From Salvia splendens (lineage: Eukaryota > Streptophyta > Magnoliopsida > Lamiales > Lamiaceae): DNA of 64,000 nt. The DNA lies in assembly GCF_004379255.2 (NCBI RefSeq), contig NC_056046.1:4836001-4900000 (forward strand). Direction: 5' to 3'. Below are positions 32,384 to 46,884 of the stretch, in pieces; the stretch's first letter is position 1, and each line of letters starts with the position of its first letter. A program made the translations under genes and the position numbers. Under the pieces are notes generated by a model. That model was not told where the DNA came from and did no database searches. It worked only from the letters and a program-made list of their open reading frames with translations.

Positions 32384-34590
32384 TAGACTGAAACTGATGT
32401 AGTTGATTAGCACCAAGTCCTAATCACGTAAATAATAAAATAGAATTAAGCTTTCTTTAAGTATCCACAAATCATTTTAGAGGCCAAGAAGACGCGTCGT
32501 GATTCCGAATATTTAATCACCCAATCAAAATTACTGCGTGATTCCAAATAATCACCCAATCAACAAAATTCGATAATATGTGTATCCAGGTGTCACAGTG
32601 AGAGTCACAAATTATTTTAAAGGTATTGTATAGTGATGTTCAATTTGATTATGATTAACTATTTTGGCTAACTCCGTTTCCCATGTCCACATATTAAAAT
32701 AAATTATCATATTTTGAAACTGTGAATATGTAGGAGTATATGATATCATAAGTATTGGCCTTTTACCCATGAAATCATCGAGGAGTTTGCTTTGATTCGG
32801 TTTTAGATACGACTTCTATTCTTGAAATTTTATTTAGTGGTTTTCATTTTTCATCTGTAACAAAAATAAATAACGTCAGAAATTTATGATGAAAAAAATG
32901 TCATGCGACTCCTTTTTAACAATATATTGTGAGATAGGTGAAAATAAATATGCTGAAATTAAAAAGAATTTGAGAAGGGATGTTATAATATTTAAGAAAT
33001 AGATTGAAGGGCATTTGCCCCTCCTAGCTAGAGGAGTCGAAATGGTTACAAGTGATCACTCGACCTGATACCTATTATCTGCTACTATTGAGGTTAGGCC
33101 CGAGGTTTGATACTAGAAATTCAGGTATTAGTGTACCAGATTAAGATCTACTATCCAATATCATTTGACATGTGATTTAAATTTATTAGTTTCCACCCTT
33201 CATTTACTATTAACAAATCAGAAATCCCGATTCACACTTCCCCTCACACGGCTTGGTGTCCTTCGCAAATTTCCACCCTCAACCAGATGACAATGCTTCC
33301 AACAGGCCTTGTCCCTTCGCACCGACAGTCCTCGACTCTTTACCAACCCTAGCCCTGATGCCCCCTTCCTTCTCTTTGTGACTTTATGCTCCAACCACAT
33401 GTCTTTGTTATCATAAAAATGTGAACTCAGTTGGAGGTTTTGATTAAAAAATCGTTGTTTATATGTAGATTGTTGTTATTCTCAACTTTTCATTCTACCA
33501 TTCTAGTTCAATAATTGTTGATGTTGCTCAATTACTAGCAATTAGTTACTTTGAAAAATTTACCTGTATTAAATTGAGTTGAGGTTGGTGTATAAAAAAG
33601 TATTGGCGGTACCTATTTCAACATAGCTACTCCAAATATTATGCTAGATCAGCTGCAAAGGTCACATCATTTATCTAATCACCCAATATAACCTTAAATA
33701 AGATAGTGAGGTCATTAAATCGTGTAAAAAAACGACATCGAGCAAAGTTAGTGAATTTTTAGGTTAAGTTACCCCAAACTCTACATGAAATATTGAATCT
33801 ATTTAGTTAGTCACTTAGTTGGTTATTCTATGTTAATATAGATTCATGATCCCAAAATTTTATATAAAATTCATACTCCCTCTCCCTCTATCTCATTCTA
33901 AAATTGGCATTTCCTTTTCGACAAAAAATTTTATATAGTGTTGTTTCGTGAGTTAAGTAGAGAGATGATAAAATAAAAGTCAGAAAAAGTAGTAAGAGTG
34001 ATACTTCCATTTTAGGAAATACCATGTTTTTAAATGGAACATCCAAAAATGAAATATGTCACTTGTAATATGTCGAATAAGTGCTAATGCCAAAATGTGT
34101 TGATATTGAAATACTCCTACAATTCATTTATAAAACTTTATAGAACTCACACAATTAATGGAAATATTGGCAAATTAGGATCGAACGATGTCATATTGGC
34201 ATGTGTTTCAAAATCATTTAAATTCTAATCCATAATCCAAATTTATTTTACTTGCGTATTTATAAATTCATTCATATTTTGATCTAAATAAGCTTTGCTA
34301 GACTTACCAGCAATTAAACAAAAAAAAATGAAACTTCACATAATAGGACAAACAAAAATAAATCAAATTGTTAACGTGTCCCTGTCCAAGTAGGGAGTTC
34401 ACGTACCATTATTGCTCAAGACAAGCTTGATTAGGAGTAAATAAATTAATTTATGATTAATCATTTCATTTGTAACAGCTTATTATTGGACAAAATGAAT
34501 ACTCTCTGAATATAGAACAGAAATAAAAACAAACATTCCACAAAAAAATGTTCACGTGTCTTCATCTTCTTCATTTGGATTTTGTATAAA
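32384..34590. other. Gap with no recognised gene
   Basis: AT-rich. TACTCCCTCTCCCTC near 33876 resembles the end of a Stowaway-type MITE, but its partner end was not found. A short duplicated block (ATCACCCAATCAA) lies at about 32510-32565. Confidence 0.35.
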
Positions 34591-35373
34591 GCATCGAAAA
34601 ATCGATCAGAAAACACACCATTCGCGTCCTCTCAAGTTTTTGGAGGTCACCTTTTTGTCTCTCTGAAACGAAGGGGACCCCCAAAGCGAAATCATCCATT
34701 GAAAGCGACACCTGTGGTCGTCGTTTCACCGCTGTAAATCATCGTTTGATTTACTGCTCGCAGAAAAATCTAAGGTTTGATTTTTCTCTTTCTTCGATAA
34801 TTTTATGTTCAATAGTGAATCCTCATCATTAATATTATATACATTCGTCAGAAACGTTGCGTGAAGGAATCTTCTTCTCTCTCTTTATATTCTGTGCGTG
34901 TGTTGATTGCCCCTCTGTATCAAAGCAGTCATTTGGCGAGATATCGAGTTTTCCTTATTGTTCATTTGTTATTTGTGATTTGAGATCGTTCGATTGTTTG
35001 TTTTTCTATTTGTTCGGTTCATAGATTTTGATAAGAATATACGAAAATTGATGTACACAATCGTATAGGGTTTCTTTTAATTTTGCGTCGTCAAGTTGAG
35101 GGATTCATTTTGTCAAAATTATTGATAAAAGTCAATTTCTTTGAAGGAATCGTTATTGAGGTAAGCGAGTTCATTAGCTCATCCTTCAATTGCTCTGATT
35201 TATCGTAGATAATTTGATTTTCATTTTGTGAAAGTTATCAGATTTATCCTGATTGGAGAAAATTGATCTGAATCTTATTCATTTGTGCAGATTTTTTGTA
35301 AGGACTCAAGAGTTTTGTCTATTATTTCATTCTAAAACTCTCCTTTAGATAATTTGAAAATAAAAGTTTGAAA

Positions 35374-38300
35374 ATGACGATTGGAGGTGTTAAGCCTATT
35401 AAAGAGAAGAAGCCAAGGAAGAGCAAGCAACCACTTGTTGATGAGAAATCCCCGTTGCTGCCCACCAAGCATGGGGAAGATAGTTTTGATGAGTTCAATG
35501 GTGCTTCCTTCAGCGGGGCCGTGTTCAATCTGTCCACCACAATCGTAGGTGCAGGAATCATGGCTTTGCCTGCCACCATGAAGGTGTTGGGACTTATCCC
35601 AGGGGTTGCTGCAATCATCTTTATGGCATTCTTGACGAATGCTTCGATCGAGTTCTTGCTCAGGTTTAGTCGGACGGCAAAGTCAGTTTCTTATGGTGGT
35701 CTTATGGAGGATGCTTTTGGAAATTGGGGCAGAATCTTGATTCAACTCTGTGTATTGGTTAATAACATCGGCGTGCTTATAGTGTACATGATTATCATAG
35801 GTAACATCTTGATTGAATTTGAGTTGTGCTTGTGCCTGATGTGCATCTTCCGGATCTCAATTGATCGGACTCTTATTCATTGTAGGCGATGTGCTTTCTG
35901 GAACCACATCTGATGGAGTCCACCATGCTGGTGTTCTGGAGGGTTGGTTTGGAGTACAGTGGTGGACTGGACGATTTTTCGTTCTCGTTGCAACCACGCT
36001 TGCTGTATTTGCGCCACTGGCTAGCTTAAAGAGAATTGGTAAGCTCCCTTTTGTTCAGTCTATCTATTAATTGGAAGATAATACTCTCTGCAATCTTCAA
36101 TTACTTGATGAAATTAGACTGCATTGGAGTTGATGAATACTTTTGAAGATCAGGTGCAGTGTTCTTTAGATCTGTCAATATATTTAATGATTGGATTACA
36201 TTGTCAGTGAACACCGCTGCAGTGCATACAAAAGTGAGAATACTAATAATGATGATGATGATGATCATAACAATAATACTAATATTCAACTGCTCATAAA
36301 TTTTGGAATATCAATCAATGTAGGTCTTTTCCGTTAATATGCAACATAGAACCTCATAATAGCATAAAAGGAAACTTGCTAAGTTGTTTTTTTTTCCATT
36401 ATGAATCTTTTATCTGCATGTTTTGTTTGTAGGTTGTATCTCTTTCTGCATATTGCTGGGCTAAATTATTCTTATATCTGTGTTTGCAGATTCATTGAGA
36501 TACACATCTGCTTTATCAGTTGCTCTTGCTGTTGTATTCCTTGTTATTACTGTGGGGATAACACTCTACAAGTTGATAGATGGAACTATCCAAATGCCTA
36601 GATTGTTCCCAGAAGTTGCAAATATGACGTCGTTCCTCAATCTTTTTACTGTAGTTCCTGTACTTGTCACTGCATACATCTGCCACTACAATGGTAAGTA
36701 ATGAATGTGCACTGACTAGCTTACATTCTGATGCCTTTCCATTTTGGATGTTCATTGGCCATTTGAGGGTTACGAATTTTATATATTTGAAATGGTCATT
36801 GTGGCACTAGGTTTTGCCTAACATTATTCTTCCTCGACATGATTACTTTGATATTAGATATAGTCCTATCTTCTACACAGTAATAGATTGTTCATTAAGT
36901 CTTTCGGATGAAAAATCTCTGGTATCATGCAAGTTTGAATATGCTTCTTCAATACACTGCTGGAGGAGAGAATTGTGCATGTTCTAGGAGTTGCTTATAC
37001 TGTGCAATAGCAATATCCATGTAACTGAGATGTTTCATCGTTGGATTTCTAAGCCTCATATTAATTCCGAATCACATAAGCTATTTGCTTCCTTGACCAT
37101 GATTCATTTTCTTTTCTTTGAGTTATTACTATTTTAAATGGAGTAACCTAATTTGACGACAAGCTATGTTTGCAGTTCATTCAATAGACAATGAACTTGA
37201 CGATAACACAAAGATAAAGGCAGTCGTCAGCAGTTCCCTTGCTCTCTGCTCAAGTGTGTATGTGATGACTAGCATCTTTGGGTTCCTCTTATTCGGTGAT
37301 GAAACTCTCGATGATGTATTGGCCAACTTCTCCACTGACCTCGGGATTCCATTTGGATCCGTACTTAATGATTCTGTGCGCGTTAGCTATGCAGCCCACT
37401 TGATGCTTGTCTTCCCTATTGTATTTTATCCATTGCGGTTAAACTTAGATGGTCTCATTTTTCCAGTGGCAAGTCCTTTGACTACAGATAATACGAGGTT
37501 TGCCTCACTCAGTATTGGGCTCATTGCTGTTATCTTTGTGGCTGCAAATTACATACCAAGCATTTGGGATGCTTTCCAATTCACTGGAGCAACTGCAGCT
37601 GTTCTAATCGGTTTCATCCTTCCTGCTTCCATTACTCTCCGGTAAGTCAATAATTTCATGCATTTCGGTGTATTAAACTATATTACTCTGTCAATGTACG
37701 CCTAAATATAAAGCATAATTGTGGCATTAGAGTTAATCGGGAATCAATGTTAAGAAAATAAGTTAACTAATGAACCAGGCCCGCCAATATATTTCATTGG
37801 TATCTAATGTGTGTTTGGTCCTATCTTAACTTTTCACCTCTTATTTAATCTTTGTATTTCTTCACTATACAATATGAGATCTCTGATGAAGTGGGCTTGT
37901 GTCCTAGTTAAACCCTTTAGAGTCTTAACTTTGAAGCTTTGCTACTTATCCTTGGCATATTTTAGTACGAAAGCACAAACCAGAACTAGTAATCTGATAG
38001 GCGCCAATCCTTACCAAAAGTATCTCCAACTGAACTTGCCTCCTTGTGATGGGCGTAATTTGTTTCCTTGTGATGTTTGTTACGACTTCTCACGTGACAC
38101 TCCTTTTGGAATCGGAAGGATCTTAAAAAAACCTATGTACTAATGCCCTGTTTGTTAATGTATCTTCTCCTTAAGATAACACGCTTGAAATTTAGTCATT
38201 ACTTGGGCTAATATCATAACAACATTGTCGAACTGCAATATTTCTCCTAGAACAACATTCTGTCTGTAATCTCTTTATTGTTTACTTATACTACTAAGCT

Positions 38301-38550
38301 CTCTTTGCATGTATTTCCTCTCCTGAAAAGTCTGATCTTCAGCTCTGTGATATATGGTGGTGTTGTAATTCAGCATGCTAATCATCCATGAAATGTGGTT
38401 TGTTTGTGCAGAGATCGGTACGGCATATCCACAAAGAGGGACAGGATCCTAGCCATTGTCATGATAGTCCTTGCCGTCTTCTCCAATGTGATAGCGATAT
38501 ACAGTGACGCCTATGCATTGTTGAAGAATGGCTCAGCTACTCGAGAATGA
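35374..38550 (+). CDS. AVT6-type vacuolar amino-acid transporter
   Basis: Exons 35374-35800, 35886-36038, 36490-36693, 37176-37641 and 38412-38550 (all GT-AG) give 462 residues. The first ATG with a full product is 35374 (MTIGGVKPIKEKK). The AAAP family signature is clear: FSGAVFNLSTTIVGAGIMAL in the first TM, then about ten more TM segments, and a family-typical loop FPEVANMTSFLNLFTVVPVL. The best match from memory is the AVT6 subfamily, which exports amino acids such as Asp and Glu from the vacuole in Arabidopsis; substrate here is inferred. A leader intron is likely: a probable 5' UTR exon lies near 34.6-34.77 kb and an acceptor (TTTGTGCAG) at about 35290. The intron 2 region carries a GAT microsatellite near 36252. 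Confidence 0.85.
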
Positions 38551-39635
38551 AGCATCCACTGATCGTTTGGCCCGACTTGGTAGAGAGGTAATCCGAATGA
38601 GACTCGTCTTATTCGCAGGATACAGTATCGTAGAACTGTGCTCGGCCAAATTCGATTGTGCCACCGATCTGCTCAACTTAGATGTTGAGTGGCGTTTCTA
38701 AATGTACAGAGTTGTTTGTGCAACCCAGCATCTTCTATTCCTATGCCATTTGTTGTATTTCAGTGTGTTATAGTAGTAATTTTGTTTGCGAGCTAATAAT
38801 GTGTATAAACAATAAACTATAAAATTGTGTATGAATATGCCTCTGTTTTTGGTTATGCAGTTGAGTGCAGTCTCCTTTCCTATGCAACACACTATTTTCA
38901 ATTATATTGGAATTGAGACATATTGGCTTTTCTCAAATTATCTTTCTTTAGATTAATTAATTTGTAGTGCATGTTTTTTGCATTTTGATTACCTAGTTGG
39001 CTAGTTCCATAAGATATAATTGAAATAGTAGAATTTTCCAACTTGGTGAAAATCTGAATTGTATTACTCCATATTTGATTTATTAATTCAAAGTTAGTAC
39101 GATTTAATATATTATTAATTCTTTTTCTTGTCGCCGCCTCCCAACATATTAAGCTTGCCATCGATCTAGTAAAATATTTATTTTTGGGTCTAGAGAAAAA
39201 TATTTTACCATCATTAAACACAAAAAGTAATTTTAACAAATTTTAATGAAAATCAGTAGAGTAAAAATGTTTTGTAAATAATTGAAATGTGAATTATAAA
39301 AAATTAGACTCATTCCATAAAAAAGACAAACTTTCTATAAATAAACTAATTTTGATGAATGACTTTAAACGGAAAAAATAAAACAAATTTTCATGAACAA
39401 AGTTATAGTACTATATTGTACCTCTTCACAAAATTAGAAATATTTTAGTAGTCCATTTCATTTTCAAAATTTTAAATTCGTGAGGAAAGCTTCTGTGGAC
39501 TCTGAGGGTTAAGTTTATTCCTAGAAAAAATTTGGCGAATTGCTTGCAATTCACAGAACCAAACGCCGTCGTTTACTGCTGCACCACCGCCACCAATCCA
39601 CCTATCTCCGCCGCACGCACAGAAGAACACACACC
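38551..39635. other. Gap between the transporter and the FHA gene
   Basis: 3' UTR of the transporter, AT-rich spacer, then the promoter and short leader of the FHA gene. No extra gene seen. Confidence 0.4.
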
Positions 39636-42600
39636 ATGGCTACAAGCATGGGCCCTCCGCCACCTAAAAACACCACCGCTGACGAAGCCGCCGCCGAGCC
39701 TTCAACATCCAAGCCAACGGCGATGCCGCCGCCTCCGCCTCCGCCTAGACTATTGAATCCTTCCAAACCTGAACCCGCCGCTGAGCTATCCCAAGGCCGC
39801 CAAGAAGAAGCCGAATTAAACACTAACAGCATTATATCCCCAGGAAATTCGGATCAAGCTTCTAATTCCAGCGAGAATCCGAGTAATGGCGAAACCAAAC
39901 AGGAGCAGCCGAATAGTAATTCGGCTGTGCCGTACAAAATTCCTCCGTGGAGTGCCCCCCCTGGCCATGAGTTCTTCCTTGAAGTCCTCAAAGATGGGGC
40001 AATCATCGATCGATATGATGTGTTAGTAGTTCTCCCCTTTTCTGTATATTTTATATCCCTTTAGTTTTAGTTTATGTGCACATTGAGATTTTCATTAGGA
40101 GTTCGTCTGAGTTACGCCTCTGCTGTGTCTAATTTCAGAAACGAGAAAGGGGCTTACATGTTTGGCCGCGTAGATATTTGTGATTTTGTGCTCGAGCATC
40201 CTACTATTTCTCGGTTTCATGCTGGTATAGTTTCTTTGCCTGTCCTTTCTACAGTTATTACACTTTATTGTCTTTTTTATTGTTTTTTGGGTACTGTATA
40301 TGGCTCCAATAAGCCTTTTGAAGCTTCAGATGATTTCTTCTGGGTGAAATATATAGCTAATTCACTTGTTTACTCATGAGATTCTTAGTACTTATGTCCT
40401 CGTGGAAAACTGTTAATTTCTGTGGGAGAGAGATCCCTATGAGAAATGGAACATATATCTTTGGAAAATATTTGACTGTTTCAGCTTTGCATTGTTTTGT
40501 TGTAGTAAATGGAAGATATATCTAATGGATGTTTGATCGATGTTGGATCCTTCTACAAAGAAGGAACATTGGAAATGTTAATGAAACTAAACATAGTGAA
40601 TGTTTTATGCTTTCGAGTGTTGTCTTCATGAACTTGAGCTGTCCATAGTTAAGTATTATCTATACATTGTAGCTCTGTTTTTTCCTGATTACTTTCTGTC
40701 CAGCTGTGTTTTTGTTATGTTCCATTGGTTTTTGGTAATAAATATGTAATGAAACAGCCAAGTATTTAGTTTCCATTAAGTACATCTTTTGCATAGGGTA
40801 TATGAGTATATCTTATATTTGGAAGTTGATAAAGTCTGGAAATTCCTAATTCCTAAAGATGTACTCCTCTTTGCTAATTTTCTATTATTAATTCCTTGCT
40901 TGGTTCCAGTTCTTCAGTTCAAGAGCGACAGAGGCGCATACCTCTATGACCTTGGCAGTACACATGGGACATTTATAAACAAGAACCAGGTACAATTTCC
41001 TTTACCGAACTTTTGCCCATGCATTACATCTGCTGATCTGCAATAACTTTGGTTTGCTGTTCGTTGAGTTTGTATCGTATTGCTTTTACCTGTCATTCAT
41101 GAATTTTTTTTGGATATCATATATTCATATCCCTTGGTAATATACTGGAGGCCCCGGTCGCTATTTATTTAAGTCGAAACATTGAGATTATGTTTGAACC
41201 ATAAATTTGAACAATATCTCCATCAAGTGATTACTTGATCTTCGTACCATATGCTCCTTGAATGAGGATATGAATGTTTGTGCCTCTTTGTGTACTTTTG
41301 CTGTATGGTAGACTTCCGGTATATTATGATATTCTTTTCTAATTAAACTGTTGGGCGAACATCAGGTAAAGAAGAGGATCTATGTGGATTTGCATGTCGG
41401 TGATGTCCTCCGGTTTGGCCAGTAAGTAGTATCATTAATAATTTTCCCATGTATTGGATATTTGCATATTTTGATATTTTTTTTACTGTGGCATAACTTG
41501 TGACCTCATTTTTGTGCCTGTTTTTTTGTTTTGTTTTTGTGCAGCTCATCTAGACTCTACATATTTCAAGGACCATCTGAATTGATGCCTCCGGTAAGTT
41601 TCTTTAATTTAGAAATCATACTATTAACAGCATCACTTGTATAAAAGCTATTTAATTTGGAAGGCAGCTGATATATTGTTTTGGTAGGAAGCTGATTTAA
41701 AGAGGCTAAGGAAAGCAAAGATGCAACAAGAAACAAAAGACATGGAAGCATCACTTTTACGTGCAAAAATAGAGGCTTCTCGTGCTGATGGGATTTCCTG
41801 GGGCATGGGCGAAGATGCTGAAGAGGAATTGGAGGTTTGTTGCTGATATTGTTCAAGTGTCATATGATTTTTTTCCAAGATTTCGTACTGCTTGATAGAA
41901 TATGAGTGAAACTTTAGTATGTTATTCCTCTACATTCATGGTCTGCCATGTTTTGTTGATAATATGTTTTGTCCAGTCTTGCCAAATGGGTAAATTACTG
42001 GGAAGCGGGTTACTGTTCCTGCTCTCTATTGGTCATTGTGGTTGGAAAGGAGTAGGTGAATTCTTGAGGATAAGAAGAGAATAGACATGTTTAATTTAAA
42101 GTAGCTTGGTGGGTCTAATAATGATTTTAAGGATTTATGTTTGCTGTGTTTCAGACGTAGCTAGATGTTGAAATTATATTTTTACCTAAGGATGTTAACA
42201 CTATTGGGGGTGGGGGTACTTGTGCTTTATACAAATCTCATTTCTTATACTAAAAAGTGGGGTAAAACTCAAGGAACACTAATCCTATGTTTTTCATATC
42301 GGGTGTTCAGTGTTGAAATTGATTTCTGTTTAAGAGCTTTTAATTCCCTATCTATTTCTTAGTGTTGAAATTGATTTCTGAATTCTTGCTGGTTTTGTCA
42401 TGGCCCATAACATTTGAATTAAATTCACACTGTAGTAGTACTTTAGAATGGCGAGGAATTGGCTTAGCTTAGTTTATTTATTTATTTTACGCTCTAGTGT
42501 TCTACAAACCAAATACTAGAGACTAGAGTACCTTTAATGTTGTTATTTAATTATTTTCCTGCCAAATTGTGGCATGTTGTCCTCGTCTTATAGCATATGT

Positions 42601-45600
42601 CCTGTCCTTTGTTTCTCTAGCTTCACACAAATTGCATGATTTGTCTTTGTTCACTAATAATATGATTTCTTGTTCTCCACAATTTTCTGTTTCATTACTC
42701 TTGCATGCTTTGTCAAATATCAAAATTTTGTAGCTTCTTTTTATCTGTCTTTTTTCATTTAAAAACATTTCTGTATGTTTAGGATGAAGCTGAAGAAATA
42801 ACTTGGCAAACTTACAAGGAGCAGCTTACTGAGAAGCAGGAAAAAACTCGAGATAAAGTTATTAAGAGACTTGAAAAGGTTTGTTACGTGTTTATTGCTT
42901 TCATGATCAATGTTACTTATAAAGCGGCCATGATCCTGCCATGTCATCTTTTTGTGATTGCTTAATCATCCTGTGTATTATGTCTCTTGCATCTATTTGC
43001 ATCCAAATACATTACTATTATGATCTTGACATGTAAAATTGGAAGGTGAATTCATGTGATATATGATTGTAACATGCATATTTTGGTTTTATTGATCTGT
43101 AATATAAGAGGGAATATCATATGTTTGTTTCCCTCTAACATAGTTTCTTGCTTGCATTTGCAACTCTCATCCATTCATGCTTCTTTATGCACTTTTCATA
43201 GACATCGAAGTCCTGATTGATCTTGGGACTGTACCACGAAGATTTGGCATCTGACTAAATGTCATTAATGAAGTAGCATATTTAATGGGTGGTGATTGGT
43301 GGGGAATATTTTAGTTTTGTGAATGAGTCTCGTTTTATTTTCCTTGCCATCAAAATCCATTTTAGACACCACCATCATCAAGAAGCAATGTTCTATCTTA
43401 GCTTTAGCTTATACAATGTTATCAAATAGCGGATATGGCGGCGCCATGGCGCTATGGCATGGCGTTCAGTGGTGGAAACGCCATAGCACCATGTCGCTGC
43501 CATAGCACCGCCATATCCGACATTTGACAACATTGCGTGTGTATTGTATTTAGGAATGGGGCATTATGCAAGAAACATGGAGGTTAGAGTTGTATTTTAT
43601 ACTTTATTAATTGTTTAAAGTGTTTTAGATGTTATATTTTAATTATTTTCTAATTTCTGAATTATATATAAATATATAAGTATTATTTTATTTATTTAAT
43701 TATTGACCGCCATATCCGTCATATCCCTGTGGCGGTTTTTAGGCGAACCGCCATACGAGATTGATAACATTGAGCTTATATCCATTATATAGATTTGCAT
43801 ATATTTGGTAAAATAAGTCACATTCGATTCTGAACCATATTGCAATTCAGAAGTGAAATTCAAAATCCCCTAGATATGAAAAGTTCCAAAATAATCTTTC
43901 ACAACAAATTAATAGAAATGACTACCCAATCAACTTTGTTTTATCTAGAAACCATCCATGTTGAATGGACAGTTTCATTGCAGCTTATCTGAAAATGGAA
44001 TGCTAATTATGGGAAGAAAGATTCGAAGAGCTCTTTTACTTCATAGGATAAGATTCTAGTCTGAAAGATGTAGTGGGTTAGTTGCACTTGGAAGTGCTGA
44101 ACTTCTAACTTAGACCATCCTTTTGTTGCAATGTAGCATATCTATCACAGCCATTTAATGCTCTGGCCCATAGGGACTTGGTTTCAGGTCTACGACGAAA
44201 GATTAATATGGCTGAGGAATAGTTTGCTTTATTAACCGATTCCGCCACTTTTGTAGATAGCTCACATGAAGAAAGAGATCGATGCTATTCGAGCAAAGGA
44301 CATTGCTCAAGGTGGCTTGACACAAGGACAACAAACTCAGATTGCTAGAAATGAGCAAAGGACGTCACAGGTATGAGTTAGGGTTTTTATTTGGTACTTA
44401 TGTTGAAAGTCTGGTGCTTCTCTTTCATATACTCCCCATTTATGTATTTTCTGTATTTATCTTAGCTGAGTATCGTATTTATTTTTTTGTTTTCTCCAAT
44501 CACCTTTTACATAAGGATAGCATCTTCCAATGCGGGTTCACTGCCAACCTGTTATCAGAATATATGTACTATGAATTAGTGTTCGGAATTTGGAATCAGA
44601 TTCTGTAATTCTAATACCCAAAGCTTTATATAGATAATGGAGGAGCTTGAGAACTTGGAAGAGACTTTGAATGAAAGTATTCGGGAAAGTATAGGTGCAA
44701 AAGCTGGAAAGCTGCCTCGTGGTAAGCACAAAGGGCCCATGGGAGATGATGAAGAAGATTATATGAGGTATTACTGTAAAAAAGCTGGTTCACTTTCTGT
44801 TTAACAAGAAGCTTATGAATGCTAAATTTCCATTTATGGTGTGTTCTGGCTCTCAGTTCCAAGTAAGGTCACTGTAATGAATTCCATTGGAACAGTCAAC
44901 TGCGTTTTCTTTTTCTAACTGCTGCATGTACTGTATGTTATGTGATTACTGTATGTTATGTAACATCTTTTCTTGTCGGAATGGTGCATTTACTGTCTTC
45001 TTGATCAACAGTGACGATGATGATTTCTATGATCGGACGGAGAAGTCTTCAAAACCCAAGAATGGTGCAAGTCAATCAGTGGAAACTGCTGATTCTCTTC
45101 TTGATAAGAAAGATGCTCTGGTTAAACAGATAGAAGATAAGGAAAAATTACTTGCGGACGAGGATAAATCGGCAGCGGTGAATGAGATTGCTGAAGCTGG
45201 AGATGCACTTGATGCATACATGTCTGCAGTGTCATCTCAGCTGGGTAAGCTAGTTGTCTTATTGTGTTATTTAGTCATTTTCATAAGCCAACTACTGTCC
45301 CCTTTTATATAAAATGGGTGCTCTTTTGGTTGCAATGCTTGATGTCATGCATTCTAATGTGGTTAAAGATACTCATCTTGCATCATGAACTGGTTATCAG
45401 TCACCATGCTGATGCCATTTCCTTTCATGTGTTTCCAAAACTTGCCAAAGCGCTTACAGCTTTGTGCTTGTGCAGAGAGATAATAAACTCAAACGTTATG
45501 GAGCTAACATGAATGCTGCATCAATTCCCTTTAAGAAAATTAGGGAAGTAATGTTTCCCTTGAGTTTCATTTGAGTTGCTTTTCACACATTCTGAACAGT

Positions 45601-46884
45601 ATAAGGCTGGAAGTTTAACTTATTGATTGAAAAATTGACCAGTCCTTCTAAATGGTTGATTTTCATTTGTTTAGTTAAAGCAGTTGAATCTTCTCATGCC
45701 CATTGTCATCTCCTCTGCCTTCGACTTTCCTCGTAACTATGTGTTTGTTTCATCTCTCAGCTTGCCCCTTCCTCTCTGCCGCCCTTCCAATAATGGCCCC
45801 TGCTGCTTTGTTCCATTAATTGGTTTAAAAGTGGTTCCTGGTATCTATCAGGAACCACTTTTGTTCCTGGCTAAAATAATCTATCAGTTTCTGACCGTGT
45901 TTTGTTTTGTTTCCTTGTTTGGTGACAGTTTTGGATAAAAAAGGAAAGATCCAAAAGGAGCTGTCTACTCTCCAATCGGAGTTGAATAGGATTGTTTACT
46001 TGCTGAGAATAGCAGATCCATCCGGAGAAGCAGTTAGGAAAAGACAATCCAAAGACCTGAAGCCTAAGATAACCATAGAGAAGCCTGTTTCACATGCAGG
46101 CAATAAATCTGCACCAGAGAAGAATAAAAAGATCGACCCTTCGCCAGTAAAGAGTAAAACTAGTGTACCAGAGGCTTCATTAGTTAAAACAATGGAAGAA
46201 AAAGCTACAGTTGAGGCAAAATCAGAACCTGACAGTACGAAGGATGAACCAGAATTAACAAACAATGAGAGTACTTCTACTGCGTATACTGTTGCTAAGC
46301 CTCAATGGCTTGGGGCTGTAGATAATGTCAAAAAGCAAGAACCTGTGCTGAAGCCAACAGAAACGCAGGAGAGCGATGAGTTTGTAGACTACAAAGACAG
46401 AACATCTATTTTGAACAAACCAGATTCGGCGGGTGGGATAGAAGATGCAGCACCTGGTCTAATCATAAGGAAGCGTAAGCAAGTTGGTCCGTCCAAGGCC
46501 AGTGATGCCGTAGATTCTGAAACAACTGCTGCTTCCCATTTCAAGGCAGAAGATGCTGTGGCCTTGCTGCTCAAACATTCTAAGGGATACCATACAGCAG
46601 AGGATGAAGATGGAGCTGCGACTGAAGACGTACCTGAAAATGAAGAGAAAGAAAAGGGTGGGAAAAAGAAGAAGAGAGTTCTAGGTCCAGAGAAGCCATC
46701 GTTTCTCGATGAACCAGATTACAATTCCTGGGTGCCACCCAAAGGTAATTAGTTTACAACTTATCAAGGTACAGCATAATGAAATCTGATATGTGACTTT
46801 CTGTGCTCACTTTTCGTCCCACTGTCATTCTCAGGTCAATCTGGCGATGGACGGACCTCCCTGAATGATCGTTTTGGTTACTAA
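39636..46884 (+). CDS. Kanadaptin-like FHA-domain protein
   Basis: Twelve coding exons: 39636-40021, 40139-40224, 40910-40989, 41366-41421, 41545-41593, 41688-41834, 42783-42878, 44257-44370, 44634-44767, 45012-45244, 45929-46744, 46835-46884; 748 residues. The N-terminus is Pro/Ala-rich and disordered. An FHA domain spans exons 1-5 (GAYMFGRVDICDFVLEHPTI, SRFHA, DLGSTHGTFINK, LRFG). A charged coiled coil follows (GISWGMGEDAEEELEDEAEE), then an acidic/Lys-rich tail ending SGDGRTSLNDRFGY. This order and the closing GDGRT..LND..GY motif are those of kanadaptin (SLC4A1AP homologues), nuclear proteins linked to RNA processing; a plant function is not established. FHA domains bind phosphothreonine. 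The intron between exons 7 and 8 holds a hAT MITE. Confidence 0.85.
43415..43772. mobile_element. hAT-type MITE, copy 1 (358 bp) in the kanadaptin-like gene intron
   Basis: Ends CAATGTTATCAA / TTGATAACATTG are inverted repeats. The 8-bp direct repeat AGCTTATA flanks it at 43407-43414 and 43773-43780. GCGGATATGGCGGCGCCAT at the left and repeated CGCCATA blocks fold back. Internal sequence (ATGGGGCATTATGCAAGAAA) is nearly identical to copy 2 at 52.6 kb. Confidence 0.9.
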